Assembly: GCF_009911795.1 (NCBI RefSeq)
Contig: NZ_CP047898.1
Location: forward strand, 310,001 to 374,000
DNA length: 64,000 bases
Source of the DNA: Pseudarthrobacter psychrotolerans
GTDB taxonomy: Bacteria; Actinomycetota; Actinomycetes; Actinomycetales; Micrococcaceae
Reading direction: 5' to 3'
Part shown: positions 53,722 to 61,784 of the stretch, one piece after another
How the letters are laid out: each line of letters begins with the position of its first letter
Position numbering within the stretch: position 1 is the stretch's first letter
The notes under the pieces: model-generated
What the model saw: the letters and a program-made list of their open reading frames with translations, nothing else
What the model was told of the DNA's origin: nothing
Database searches by the model: none
Program-made: the position numbers and the translations under genes

Positions 53722-54615
53722 ATGAACGAAACCGGGCGCCCGCAAGACTTTCCACTCTCCAATCCCCGAGCTGATCGGGTGAGGAAGGTGGCACAACTTG
53801 CCGGGCGCCCGGCCCGTTTAAAGCGCAGCGAGTTCCTGGCAGAGGGTCCGCAGGCTGTCCGCGAGGCCCTGACCCTGCACCAGAAAAGGGTTGCTGCGGG
53901 GGAGCCGGGCGTCGTCTATGAGGTCTACGCGAGCGAGGCATGCCTCGACCGGCACCCGGACCTGGAGACGCTTGCGGAGGGAATCGACGCATACCTCACT
54001 ACCGATGAAGTGTTGGCTGCGATGGCGGACACAGTAACCCCGCAGGGCATTCTCGCGGTCTGTGCATTCCTGGACGTGAGCCTTGAGCAGGTCCTCGACG
54101 CCGGCCCGCAGCTGCTTGCAGTGCTGTGTCAGGTCCGGGACCCCGGCAACGCAGGCACCGTGCTCCGGGCAGCCGACGCGGCCGGGGCGGACGCCGTCAT
54201 CCTGACCGCGTCCAGCGTTGACATCTATAATCCCAAGGCGGTCCGGTCCACCGCCGGTTCACTGTTCCATCTGCCCGTGGTCCTGGGCGCCGATATTGCG
54301 GAAGTGGCAGCCGCCTGCCGCGCGCGGGGGATCGGGGTGCTGGCCGCAGACGGCGACGGTGACGTTAACCTGGATACGCTCCAGGACGAAAACGCCGCCC
54401 GCCGGATCGCAGGCCCTGGCGTCGAATCGCTGTTCGCCCTGGAGGGTCCCACAGCATGGCTGTTCGGAAACGAAGCGCAGGGGCTCTCAGAAGACGAACT
54501 GGCCTTGGCCGATCACCGGGTGGCCGTGCCCGTTTATGGCGCCGCGGAAAGCCTGAACCTCGGCACGGCGGCAACGGTGTGCCTCTACGCGAGTGCCCGG
54601 TCGCAGAAGGCCTGA
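53722..54615 (+). CDS. TrmH/SpoU-family RNA 2'-O-methyltransferase
   Basis: 297 residues. The N-terminal substrate-binding domain (RVRKVAQLAGRPARLKRSEFLAEGPQAVREAL) is followed by the trefoil-knot SPOUT domain with motif 1 VRDPGNAGTVLRAADAAGADAVIL, motif 2 WLFGNEAQGLS, and motif 3 VPVYGAAESLNLGTAATVCLY. Probably modifies rRNA or tRNA ribose; the exact target is not evident. It is placed directly after rplT as in many actinobacteria. Confidence 0.92.
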   Translation: MNETGRPQDFPLSNPRADRVRKVAQLAGRPARLKRSEFLAEGPQAVREALTLHQKRVAAGEPGVVYEVYASEACLDRHPDLETLAEGIDAYLTTDEVLAAMADTVTPQGILAVCAFLDVSLEQVLDAGPQLLAVLCQVRDPGNAGTVLRAADAAGADAVILTASSVDIYNPKAVRSTAGSLFHLPVVLGADIAEVAAACRARGIGVLAADGDGDVNLDTLQDENAARRIAGPGVESLFALEGPTAWLFGNEAQGLSEDELALADHRVAVPVYGAAESLNLGTAATVCLYASARSQKA

Positions 54616-54662
54616 CGGACCTCCAGCCGCGGGTCACGGAAAGTCAGACTCGCCGGGAAACA

Positions 54663-54709
54663 TGACCTAACTGGGTCCTATATCCCCTAACTGGACACAT
54701 GACTTAACA
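54663..54709. repeat. short CCTAACTGG direct repeats
   Basis: CCTAACTGG occurs at about 54666 and 54686, flanked by near-repeats of ACATGAC at either side. A small imperfect duplication before the terminator, of unknown significance. Confidence 0.4.
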
Positions 54710-54713
54710 AGGC

Positions 54714-54740
54714 AGGGCCCCGGAAGTTCTCCGGGGCCCT
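54714..54740 (+). terminator. rho-independent terminator after the methyltransferase
   Basis: AGGGCCCCGGA and TCCGGGGCCCT form a perfect 11-bp stem with an AGTTC loop, located between converging genes. Confidence 0.85.
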
Positions 54741-54770
54741 TGCTGTATGAATCAGATGAGGTAGGGGTAA

Positions 54771-55046
54771 TCAGGGCGCCCGTGTGCTCTTGCTGCGTCC
54801 TGTGATGGCGCCGTAGACACCGGCAACTACCAGGCCGCCTACGATGGCCAGGATCCAGGTACCCAGATCAAAGAAGGCAAGGTCGCCCTTGCCGAACAGG
54901 AGGCTGCCAATCCAGCCGCCTACAATCGCGCCGACCACGCCGAGCACGAGACTCGTCACCCAGCCGCCGCCGACTTTGCCCGGCATAACGGCTTTGACGA
55001 TGGCCCCTACGATGAGGCCGAGAATAATCCAAGCAAGAAAACCCAT
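54771..55046 (-). CDS. GlsB/YeaQ/YmgE-family membrane protein
   Basis: 91 residues with three Gly-rich transmembrane segments (GFLAWIILGLIVGAIVKAVMPG, GWVTSLVLGVVGAIVGGWIGSLL and TWILAIVGGLVVAGVYGAI). The KAVMPGKVGGGW motif is typical of the transglycosylase-associated/YeaQ family, small stress-related membrane proteins. ATG 55046 follows AGGAGG. A TCGGGA-N7-TCCCGA inverted repeat lies just upstream and could be an operator or leader hairpin. Confidence 0.9.
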   Translation of the reverse strand: MGFLAWIILGLIVGAIVKAVMPGKVGGGWVTSLVLGVVGAIVGGWIGSLLFGKGDLAFFDLGTWILAIVGGLVVAGVYGAITGRSKSTRAP

Positions 55047-55248
55047 GTCTCCTCCTTCATATTCGTCGGGATTAAACGTCCCGATTAGTGTTCAAGCTAA
55101 CATATGGCCCTCGAATGTCAGCAGGCTTAGTGCATGTCAGAGGTGCGTCTTCTGCGCCCGAAAAGGTACGGTGTTCCTGGGCGGCGCCGACTGCGGCGCC
55201 GCGAATTTCCCTGCTTGTTTTAGAAACCTGTGAAGAGGAGAAGCCTCA

Positions 55249-56253
55249 GTGGCTGCAAATGGCGGTACCAAGGCGATCGTCGCGGCCCTGGCCGCAAACC
55301 TGACCATCGCCGTCCTGAAATTCGTGGCCTTTTTCCTGACGGCATCCTCGTCAATGCTGGCCGAAGCCATCCACTCGGTGGCCGACTCGGGCAATCAACT
55401 TCTGCTGCTGATCGGCGGCAAGCGCGCCAGGAAGGCTGCCAGCCCGGAGCACCCGTTCGGGTATGGCCGTGAGCGTTACATTTACGCCTTTATCGTCTCG
55501 ATTGTGCTCTTCAGCGTCGGCGGCCTCTTTGCACTATTCGAAGCGTGGGAGAAACTGCAGCACCCGCACGCCATCGAAGGGGACTTCTGGTGGGTTCCCC
55601 TGGCTGTGCTGATCGGCGCCGTCGTGGCTGAGTCCTTCTCGTTCCGGACGGCCATCATCGAGTCCAACCACGTCCGCGGCAAGCAGGGCTGGGTGAGTTT
55701 TGTGCGTACGGCCAAACAGCCGGAGCTGCCGGTCATCCTGCTGGAAGACCTCGGGGCGCTTCTCGGCCTTGTGTTCGCGCTCGTCGGTGTGAGCATGACC
55801 CTCGTCACCGGCAACGGTATCTGGGACGCCGCGGGCACCGGCATGATCGGCCTGCTGCTCGTGGCCATCGCGGTGGTCCTGGCTATCGAAACCAAGTCCC
55901 TGCTGCTGGGCGAGTCTGCCACCCGGGATGACGTGGCCCGCATCAGCGAGGCCATCGAGGCCGGGGGACACCACCGCATCATCCACCTCAAGACCCTTCA
56001 CCTCGGACCGGAGGAGCTGCTGGTGGCCGCCAAGATCTCCGTCGGTGCCGCCGAAACCGGCCGGGACATCGCCGCTGCGATTGATGGTGCCGAGTCCCGA
56101 ATCCGCACCGCCGTTCCGATTGCCCGGGTGATCTACCTCGAACCGGATCTGCACCGCGAAGCCGGCCGCACGGACGAGATCTCCGGTGCAGGGCACGTTT
56201 CAGGAGCGGGCCACGTTTCCGCCGAAGCCGGGGCTCAAGACCCGCCGGCCTGA
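55249..56253 (+). CDS. cation diffusion facilitator (CDF) family transporter
   Basis: 334 residues. Six transmembrane helices in the N-terminal 210 residues, with the CDF signature region SSSMLAEAIHSVADSGNQLLLLIGGKRA and HPFGYGRERYIYAF. The HSVAD-type site is present and the second metal-binding helix carries LEDLGALLGL, consistent with Zn/Fe/Mn proton antiport. A cytoplasmic domain follows (HHRIIHLKTLHLGPEELLVAAKI). The C-terminus has two copies of SGAGHVS. GTG 55249, GAGGAG 8 nt upstream. Confidence 0.92.
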   Translation: MAANGGTKAIVAALAANLTIAVLKFVAFFLTASSSMLAEAIHSVADSGNQLLLLIGGKRARKAASPEHPFGYGRERYIYAFIVSIVLFSVGGLFALFEAWEKLQHPHAIEGDFWWVPLAVLIGAVVAESFSFRTAIIESNHVRGKQGWVSFVRTAKQPELPVILLEDLGALLGLVFALVGVSMTLVTGNGIWDAAGTGMIGLLLVAIAVVLAIETKSLLLGESATRDDVARISEAIEAGGHHRIIHLKTLHLGPEELLVAAKISVGAAETGRDIAAAIDGAESRIRTAVPIARVIYLEPDLHREAGRTDEISGAGHVSGAGHVSAEAGAQDPPA

Positions 56254-56310
56254 CGTTCCTTACTCAGCGCACCGGATACTTCGGAGCCGCTGCCCGCCCC
56301 TTCCCTCGGA

Positions 56311-57519
56311 TCAGGCGGCCAGCGGCTTCTTGCGTTCCAGGAGCCCGCTGGCCACAGCGATGCCAAAGCCCAGGACGGCCAACACGGCCCCCACGAGCGC
56401 TGGCGCCACGAAGCCCCAGCCCCAGGCGATCACTACGCCGCCCAGGAAGGCACCCAAGGCATTGGCAACGTTGAGCGCAGCGTGGTTGAGCGAAGAAGCG
56501 AGGGAGGGGGCGTCCGGCGAAGCATCCAACAGGCGGGTCTGCAGGGCAGGGATCAGCATGGAGCCGGACGCCCCTACTACAAAGACCATCACGAGGGCTG
56601 ACCAGGGCCAGTGCACAGCCACCGCGTAAACCACCAGGGCGACGGCGATGCCGGGCAGGACCCAGTACAGCGTGCCCATCACTGACTTGTCGGCAAGCCT
56701 GCCGCCGACGACAGTTCCCGCCACCATGCCCAGTCCGTAGAGGGCGACCACAAGGGGCAGGAGCGACGCCGGAATGCCGGCCACCAGGGTCATGGTGTGG
56801 GCAATGTAGGTGTAGGTCGCGAAGAATCCGCCAAATCCCACGATGCCGATCAGGATGGCCAGCCACACCTGAAGCCGCTTGAGCGCACCTAGTTCGCGGC
56901 GGATGCTCGCGTCAGGATGGGGTGCCTGGTACGGAACATAGCGCCACAGCAGTACCAGCGTCAGCAAGCCAATTCCTCCTACCAGGAGGAACAGCAGCCG
57001 CCAGCCGAAGGTCTGGCCCACCCAGGTGGCCGCCGGCACGCCGATAACGTTCGAAACGGACAGGCCCGCCATCACCATGGAGATGGCCCAGCCACGGCGC
57101 GTGGGGGAAACCAGGGAGGCGGCGATCACGGCAGCGACTCCGAAGAATGCGCCGTGCGGCAGTCCGGCCGCAAACCGGGAAACCAGCATGCTGCCGTAAT
57201 CGGGAGCAAGATAGGACGTCAGGTTGGCCAGGGTGAAGAACATCATGAGGCCGAGCGCGAGATGTTTGCGCGGAAGTTTGGCTCCGACCGCGGCGAGCAG
57301 CGGCGCGCCCACCACCACTCCGAGGGCATAGGCGGAGATGAGGTGCCCCGCCTCCGGGGTGCTGATGCTGAGTCCTTGTTCCACCTCTTTCAGCAGTCCC
57401 ATCATGGTGAACTCCGTGACGCCTATTCCGACCCCGCCCATGGCGAGCGCGAAAATCGCTGCGCCAACGTGCGGAGTCTTCGCCTTGGACGCGGTGGGTG
57501 TCTGGACGACGCTGCTCAT
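56311..57519 (-). CDS. MFS transporter, arabinose-efflux/AraJ-like
   Basis: 402 residues with twelve transmembrane helices from ATG 57519. FTMMGLLKEVEQGLSISTPEAGHLISAYALGVVVGAPLLAAVGAKLPRK (motif A variant) and SRFAAGLPHGAFFGVAA resemble the DHA1 AraJ/YdhP branch of sugar- and drug-efflux proteins. The open frame continues far upstream into the opposite-strand Nudix and radical SAM genes, but that part has no protein-like features. Convergent with the CDF transporter, 57 nt between stops and no clear terminator. Confidence 0.9.
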   Translation of the reverse strand: MSSVVQTPTASKAKTPHVGAAIFALAMGGVGIGVTEFTMMGLLKEVEQGLSISTPEAGHLISAYALGVVVGAPLLAAVGAKLPRKHLALGLMMFFTLANLTSYLAPDYGSMLVSRFAAGLPHGAFFGVAAVIAASLVSPTRRGWAISMVMAGLSVSNVIGVPAATWVGQTFGWRLLFLLVGGIGLLTLVLLWRYVPYQAPHPDASIRRELGALKRLQVWLAILIGIVGFGGFFATYTYIAHTMTLVAGIPASLLPLVVALYGLGMVAGTVVGGRLADKSVMGTLYWVLPGIAVALVVYAVAVHWPWSALVMVFVVGASGSMLIPALQTRLLDASPDAPSLASSLNHAALNVANALGAFLGGVVIAWGWGFVAPALVGAVLAVLGFGIAVASGLLERKKPLAA

Positions 57520-57586
57520 GTGCCTGCTTTTCAAAGGGGAGGGTGGGGGAAGGCCCGTAAACCATTCTCCCTCATAGACTGGGGCG

Positions 57587-58039
57587 GTGAGTGGACTGAT
57601 ACAGGTAGTTGGCGGAGCAATAGTGGACTCGTTGGCAAACCCTGCCCGCATGCTGGTGGCCAGACGGACTGCTCCCGAGCAGTTCGCCGGACTTTGGGAA
57701 TTTCCCGGCGGAAAAGTGGATGCCGGTGAGGGATGCGAGGCCGCGTTGCACCGGGAACTGAGTGAGGAGCTCGGCGTGCGTGTCCGGCTGGGGCTCGAGC
57801 TCCCGGCAGCGGCGGCCACCGGTTGGCGGCTGAACGACCGGGCCAGCATGCGGGTCTGGCTGGCCGAAATTATCCAGGGCGAACCGCAACCCCTCGAGGA
57901 CCACGACGAATTACGGTGGGTCGCACTGACGGACCGCCAGGAAGTGCTGGACCTGCCCTGGATCCCGGCCGATTTCCCTATTGTCGAGGCGCTCCTGCAC
58001 TCACTCAGTTCAATCGTCCTGCCGTCCGAAGCGCGCTGA
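57587..58039 (+). CDS. Nudix hydrolase, MutT-like
   Basis: 150 residues from GTG 57587. The Nudix box reads GGKVDAGEGCEAALHRELSEELGV (about residues 40-63), complete with the REXXEE glutamates. LWEFPGGK before it and DHDELRWV after it are as in MutT-type 8-oxo-dGTP diphosphatases, so mutation avoidance is a reasonable guess; (d)CTP pyrophosphatases are an alternative. Convergent with the radical SAM gene. Confidence 0.9.
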   Translation: MSGLIQVVGGAIVDSLANPARMLVARRTAPEQFAGLWEFPGGKVDAGEGCEAALHRELSEELGVRVRLGLELPAAAATGWRLNDRASMRVWLAEIIQGEPQPLEDHDELRWVALTDRQEVLDLPWIPADFPIVEALLHSLSSIVLPSEAR

Positions 58040-58075
58040 CGCCAGTACTGCGCTGTGGTCAGAACTGAGCTGTTT

Positions 58076-59190
58076 TCAGAACAGGGTGGGTTGACGTAGC
58101 CCGGCTGCTTCAGCGGAATGTTGAATATCTCCGCTCGCAGCCCGGGAGACAGCCAGGATTCCTTCCGGATACTGGGCTTCCTCGCCGCGGGGATCGTCCT
58201 CGAGGTCACGGTGGCTGAAACCGTGGCCGCTAGTGAAGCCGTGCCGCTGCTTGAAGTAGCGGACTTTGGCGGCGAGCCACGTGCGGTATTCCTTGGACGC
58301 GTAGGACCCTTTGCCGTAGAGGCGCCGGTAGCGGCCAGCCAGTTCCGGATGGTTCTTGGCAATCCACTGCATAAACCACTCGCGTGTACCCGGCTTCAGG
58401 TAAAGGGCGCCGGCCGTCACCCCGGTGGCTCCTGCTGTGGCCAGGGAGCCGAAGAGGGCATCGAGCGCTTCGTCGCTGTCAGAGAGCCACGGCAGGATGG
58501 GCATCGCCATAACGCCGCAGGGGAGCCCGGCATCGCGCAAGCGGGAGACGAGCGTCAGCCGCGCACGCGGCCCTGGCGTGCCTGGTTCCACGGCTTCCGA
58601 GAGTGCCTCGTCCGTCATTGCCAGGGAAATGCCAACTCCGACGGGAACCTGGGCGGCAGCTCGCTTCAGGAGCGGAATGTCCCGGGCCAGCAACGTCCCC
58701 TTGGTGAGGATTGACAACGGCGTGCCGGAGTCAGCCAGCGCCGTGATGATTCCCGGCATCAGCTGGTAGCGGCCCTCGGCCCGCTGGTAGGGGTCCGTGT
58801 TGGTGCCAAGCGCCACCTGGCGGCGTCCCCAGGACGGTTTGGCCAGCTCCTTCCGGAGGACCTCGGCGGCATTTACCTTCACCACCACCTGGCTGTCGAA
58901 ATCCAGTCCGGCGTCAAAGTCGAGATACGTGTGGCTCTTGCGCGCAAAACAGTAGACACAGGCATGGCTGCAGCCACGGTATGGGTTCACCGTCCACTCA
59001 AACGGCATCCGCGACCCGGCCACCACCTTGTTGAGCACCGATTTTGCGGTGACCTCATGGAAGGTGATGCCGGCGAATTCGGGGGTGGTCACAGAACGGA
59101 CCAACCCGGCAAGGGGAGCAGTGCGGGTGATGGGCCACTTCCGAGGTCATCGGCGGGCCGGGGCATCAGTGCTTGTGCATCCCATCTCAT
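58076..59190 (-). CDS. Rv2578c-family radical SAM protein, predicted SOS gene, N-terminal frameshift
   Basis: About 372 residues if repaired. The cluster motif is YRGCSHACVYCFARKSH (C-x3-C-x2-C), then VALGTNTDPYQRAEGRYQLM, SILTKGTL and MPILPWLSDSDEAL, as in Rv2578c-like proteins related in motif style to spore photoproduct lyase. From ATG 59190 the frame gives MRWDAQALMPRPADD...ALLP and then breaks. One extra G in the G4 run at 59113-59116 (plus strand) joins it to LAGLVRSVTTPEFAGITFHE. As read, an ORF from 59104 would lack 28 residues. A near-perfect LexA box lies 10 bp upstream of ATG 59190. The reaction is unknown. Confidence 0.85.
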
Positions 59191-59199
59191 GTCCTCTAT

Positions 59200-59215
59200 T
59201 CGAAGATATGTTCGA
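59200..59215 (-). promoter_or_regulatory. LexA box upstream of the radical SAM gene
   Basis: On the minus strand TCGAACATATCTTCGA, matching TCGAAC-N4-GTTCGA at all fixed positions but one. A TTGACT -35-like element lies just upstream on the same strand. No plus-strand gene begins nearby, so the radical SAM gene is the only candidate target. Confidence 0.85.
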
Positions 59216-59333
59216 ACTTAAGTCAAGGACCTGACACTGCGGAAGCCCTCGCGCCGGGTCTATGCGCAGGTGGGGAACTGCTGATTTCCGAAGTTCCTAT
59301 TGAACCGTCAATCTGGCCTCCCCACAGAAACCG

Positions 59334-59990
59334 TCAGGCCTGCAGTTCCCACACCACGCTGACGCTGGCGTTAATGCTCGCGTGGCCCGCTTCCACGCTG
59401 ATGGCTTCGCTGGCGGTGGCCCGCTGGATCCGGGCCACCGGTACCGGCCCGGGCGCATCGGGGTGCTCGGCAACGGACAGCACCGCGCCAAGCCGAGCGG
59501 ACGCCAAGGACGCGAACTGTTCGGCCTTGGCAGCGGCATCCTGCCACGCAGCTTCCCGGGCAAGGGAGGCGATGGCTGACTCATCCGAGAAGCCAAGCTC
59601 CAGCCCGTTCAGGCGGACGTCATCGCCGCCGGCATCTACTGCGGCGGCAATGACACCGGACGCCGCGCTTACCTGCCGCAGGCGCACGGTGAGCACACTG
59701 GAGGCCACATAGCCGGTCACCTGCTGGCCGCCGCCGTCGCGCCAGACGAACTCCGGCCGGACGTTCAGTCCGGAGGTCCGGATGTCCGCGTCAGCCACGC
59801 CGTGCCGGCGGAGTGCGCCGGATACAGCCGCGGACGTTGTTCCCGCATCGGCATAGGCGGCGCCCACGCTGTCCCGCCGGCATTCGACGCCCACGGAAAT
59901 GGTCAGCAGGTCAGGTGGCGCCTCGGCCGTCCCCGTTCCGGTCACGGTGATGGTCCCGTAATTGGCCCTCGTGTTGGGTTCGCCCGTCAT
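59334..59990 (-). CDS. SIMPL-domain (DUF541) protein
   Basis: 218 residues. ITVTGTGTAEAPPDLLTISVGVE, ASSVLTVRLRQVSAASGVIAAAVDAGGDDVRLNGLELGFSD and the repeated AAAKAEQFASL helices match the SIMPL/DUF541 fold, a periplasmic-type oligomer family. No signal peptide is seen, so it may be cytoplasmic here. It is 2 nt downstream of the HExxH protein gene on the same strand. Function unknown. Confidence 0.85.
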   Translation of the reverse strand: MTGEPNTRANYGTITVTGTGTAEAPPDLLTISVGVECRRDSVGAAYADAGTTSAAVSGALRRHGVADADIRTSGLNVRPEFVWRDGGGQQVTGYVASSVLTVRLRQVSAASGVIAAAVDAGGDDVRLNGLELGFSDESAIASLAREAAWQDAAAKAEQFASLASARLGAVLSVAEHPDAPGPVPVARIQRATASEAISVEAGHASINASVSVVWELQA

Positions 59991-59992
59991 TG

Positions 59993-60519
59993 TCAGACCT
60001 CGATTCTGCCGGCGCCCCGGGGAGCCCGCCTTGATGCGCTGATGTCAACATAACCGCCGGCTTCCAGGCCGGCCTGCCGCTCGAAGAAATTTGCCGACGC
60101 CGGATCGCCCGTCCGGAGCAGCGACCAGCCTGCAGCCAGAAAATACAGCGGAAGGAAGGGCATGCCCAGGCAGTAGGCGTACTGGCTGCAGTGCTTTTCC
60201 TCATGCCCCAGGAGCGCCAGATTGGAGGTCAGGTCTTCAGTTCGGATCCGGCAGATAACCACGTTGCCCAGAGTGAAGGCTCCCGCGTACGGAATGCGCC
60301 ACCGGTAGCCGGACGCTATCACCAGTCCTCGGGGCCTTTGCTGACGGCAGTGCCCGCAGCCCGGGCAAGGGCCAGGCCCAGCAGGGTTGTGCCGTTGGCC
60401 AGGTTGGCAAGCAGCCGTACCCGCTGCCCTGCCGTCAACAGCCCAGCCGTCAACGGTCCAGCCTTCAACTGCCCAGTCGACAACGGCTGCGCGGCTGCCC
60501 GGCCCTGCCCTTGTGTCAT
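59993..60519 (-). CDS. HExxH-motif hypothetical protein, split by a single-base frameshift
   Basis: About 175 residues if repaired: MTQGQGRAAAQPLSTGQ..., RVRLLANLANGTTLLGLALARAAGTAVSKGP, then ASGYRWRIPYAGAFTLGNVVICR, LGHEEKHCSQYAYCLGMPF (HEEKH fits zinc-peptidase HExxH) and RTGDPASANFFERQAGLEAGGY. The break is at the G4 run 60331-60334 (plus strand). A fifth G replaces the TGA after GPEDW with continuous GPRGLVIASGY. As read only a GTG-initiated 109-residue fragment (end at 60322) or a separate upstream fragment would be called. Start at ATG 60519 is uncertain. Family seems common in Arthrobacter; activity untested. Confidence 0.65.
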
Positions 60520-60720
60520 GAGGCCATGGTAGCCGGAGCCTTCACTTAGACTGGAGGATAGTGGCCGTCGGTTTTGACCGGTGTGCCCTGACCTGGTCAT
60601 CGAGTGCATTCATCAAGCATGGATTCACGGAATGACCTGCCAGTGACGGATGCGCTGCCGGGAAACCGCGTGCGGCTGCACCCCTAACCGGCAGCCCCTA
60701 CTCGTAGCTAAGAACAGTAG

Positions 60721-61782
60721 ATGACTGAAACTTTGCCGGGCGCCGCCATCCCGAACCCTACGGATGAAGCCGCCATCACTGCCGCTGTAGACCACGCCAT
60801 CGCCGCCATTGCCGGCGCTGGCTCCCTTGACGAACTCAAGGCGGTGAGGCTGGCGCACACCGGTGAGAAGTCACCGCTCAGCCTGGCCAACCGGGAGATC
60901 GGCGGACTGCCGAAAGACCAGAAGGCCGTAGCCGGCAAGCTCATGGGTTTCTCCCGGGGCCGGGTCAACAAGGCGCTCGCGGACCGTACCGCCGAGCTGG
61001 AAGCACAAAACGACGCCCGGATCCTGCTGGAAGAGACAGTGGACGTCACTGCCGCACCCCGCCGTCGTCGGGCAGGGGCCCGGCACCCGCTCTCCACGCT
61101 TCAGGACCGCGTGGCGGACATCTTTGTTGGCATGGGCTGGGAAATCGCCGAAGGCCCCGAAGTGGAATCCGAGTGGTTCAACTTCGACGCCCTGAACTTC
61201 AAGCCGGACCACCCGGCCCGCGAAATGCAGGACACCTTCTTCGTGGAGCCGCCCGAGGCCCACCTGGTGATGCGTACGCACACCTCCCCGGTCCAGGTCC
61301 GTTCCATGCTGGAACGCGAAGTGCCGATCTACGTGCTGTGCCCCGGCAAGGTGTTCCGAACCGATGAGCTGGATGCCACCCACACTCCGGTGTTCCATCA
61401 GTTCGAGGGCCTGGCCATCGACAAGAACCTGAGCATGGCCGACCTCCTGGGCACGCTGGAGCACTTCACCCGGCAGATGTTCGGTGACGAGGCCTCCGTC
61501 CGGCTGCGCCCGAATTACTTCCCCTTCACCGAGCCCTCCGCGGAACTGGACATCTGGCACCCCGGCGCCAAGGGCGGTCCGCGCTGGATCGAATGGGGCG
61601 GCTGCGGCATGGTCAACCCCAATGTCCTCCGGGCCGCGGGCATCGACCCGGACATATACTCCGGTTTCGCATTTGGCATGGGCATCGAGCGCGCGCTCAT
61701 GTTCCGCAATGAAGTCGGCGACATGCGCGACATGATCGAAGGCGACGTACGTTTCAGCGAGCACTTCGGGATGGAGATCTAA
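60721..61782 (+). CDS. pheS: phenylalanine--tRNA ligase alpha subunit
   Basis: 353 residues. N-terminal coiled-coil (about 1-90), then the class II core: motif 2 region [45 protein letters not shown] and motif 3 [27 protein letters not shown] 60721. The 200-nt region upstream shows no Phe-rich leader peptide or T-box that I can identify. The stop is 2 nt before pheT. Confidence 0.98.
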   Translation: MTETLPGAAIPNPTDEAAITAAVDHAIAAIAGAGSLDELKAVRLAHTGEKSPLSLANREIGGLPKDQKAVAGKLMGFSRGRVNKALADRTAELEAQNDARILLEETVDVTAAPRRRRAGARHPLSTLQDRVADIFVGMGWEIAEGPEVESEWFNFDALNFKPDHPAREMQDTFFVEPPEAHLVMRTHTSPVQVRSMLEREVPIYVLCPGKVFRTDELDATHTPVFHQFEGLAIDKNLSMADLLGTLEHFTRQMFGDEASVRLRPNYFPFTEPSAELDIWHPGAKGGPRWIEWGGCGMVNPNVLRAAGIDPDIYSGFAFGMGIERALMFRNEVGDMRDMIEGDVRFSEHFGMEI

Positions 61783-61784
61783 CA

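Noticed and set aside
57520..58362. Upstream extension of the MFS transporter frame
   Set aside because: Residues before ATG 57519 are the antisense of the Nudix and radical SAM genes and carry no transmembrane pattern.
60523..60720. T-box or Phe-leader attenuator before pheS
   Set aside because: No Phe-codon-rich short ORF, specifier-loop pattern or terminator/antiterminator pair could be found in these 200 bases.
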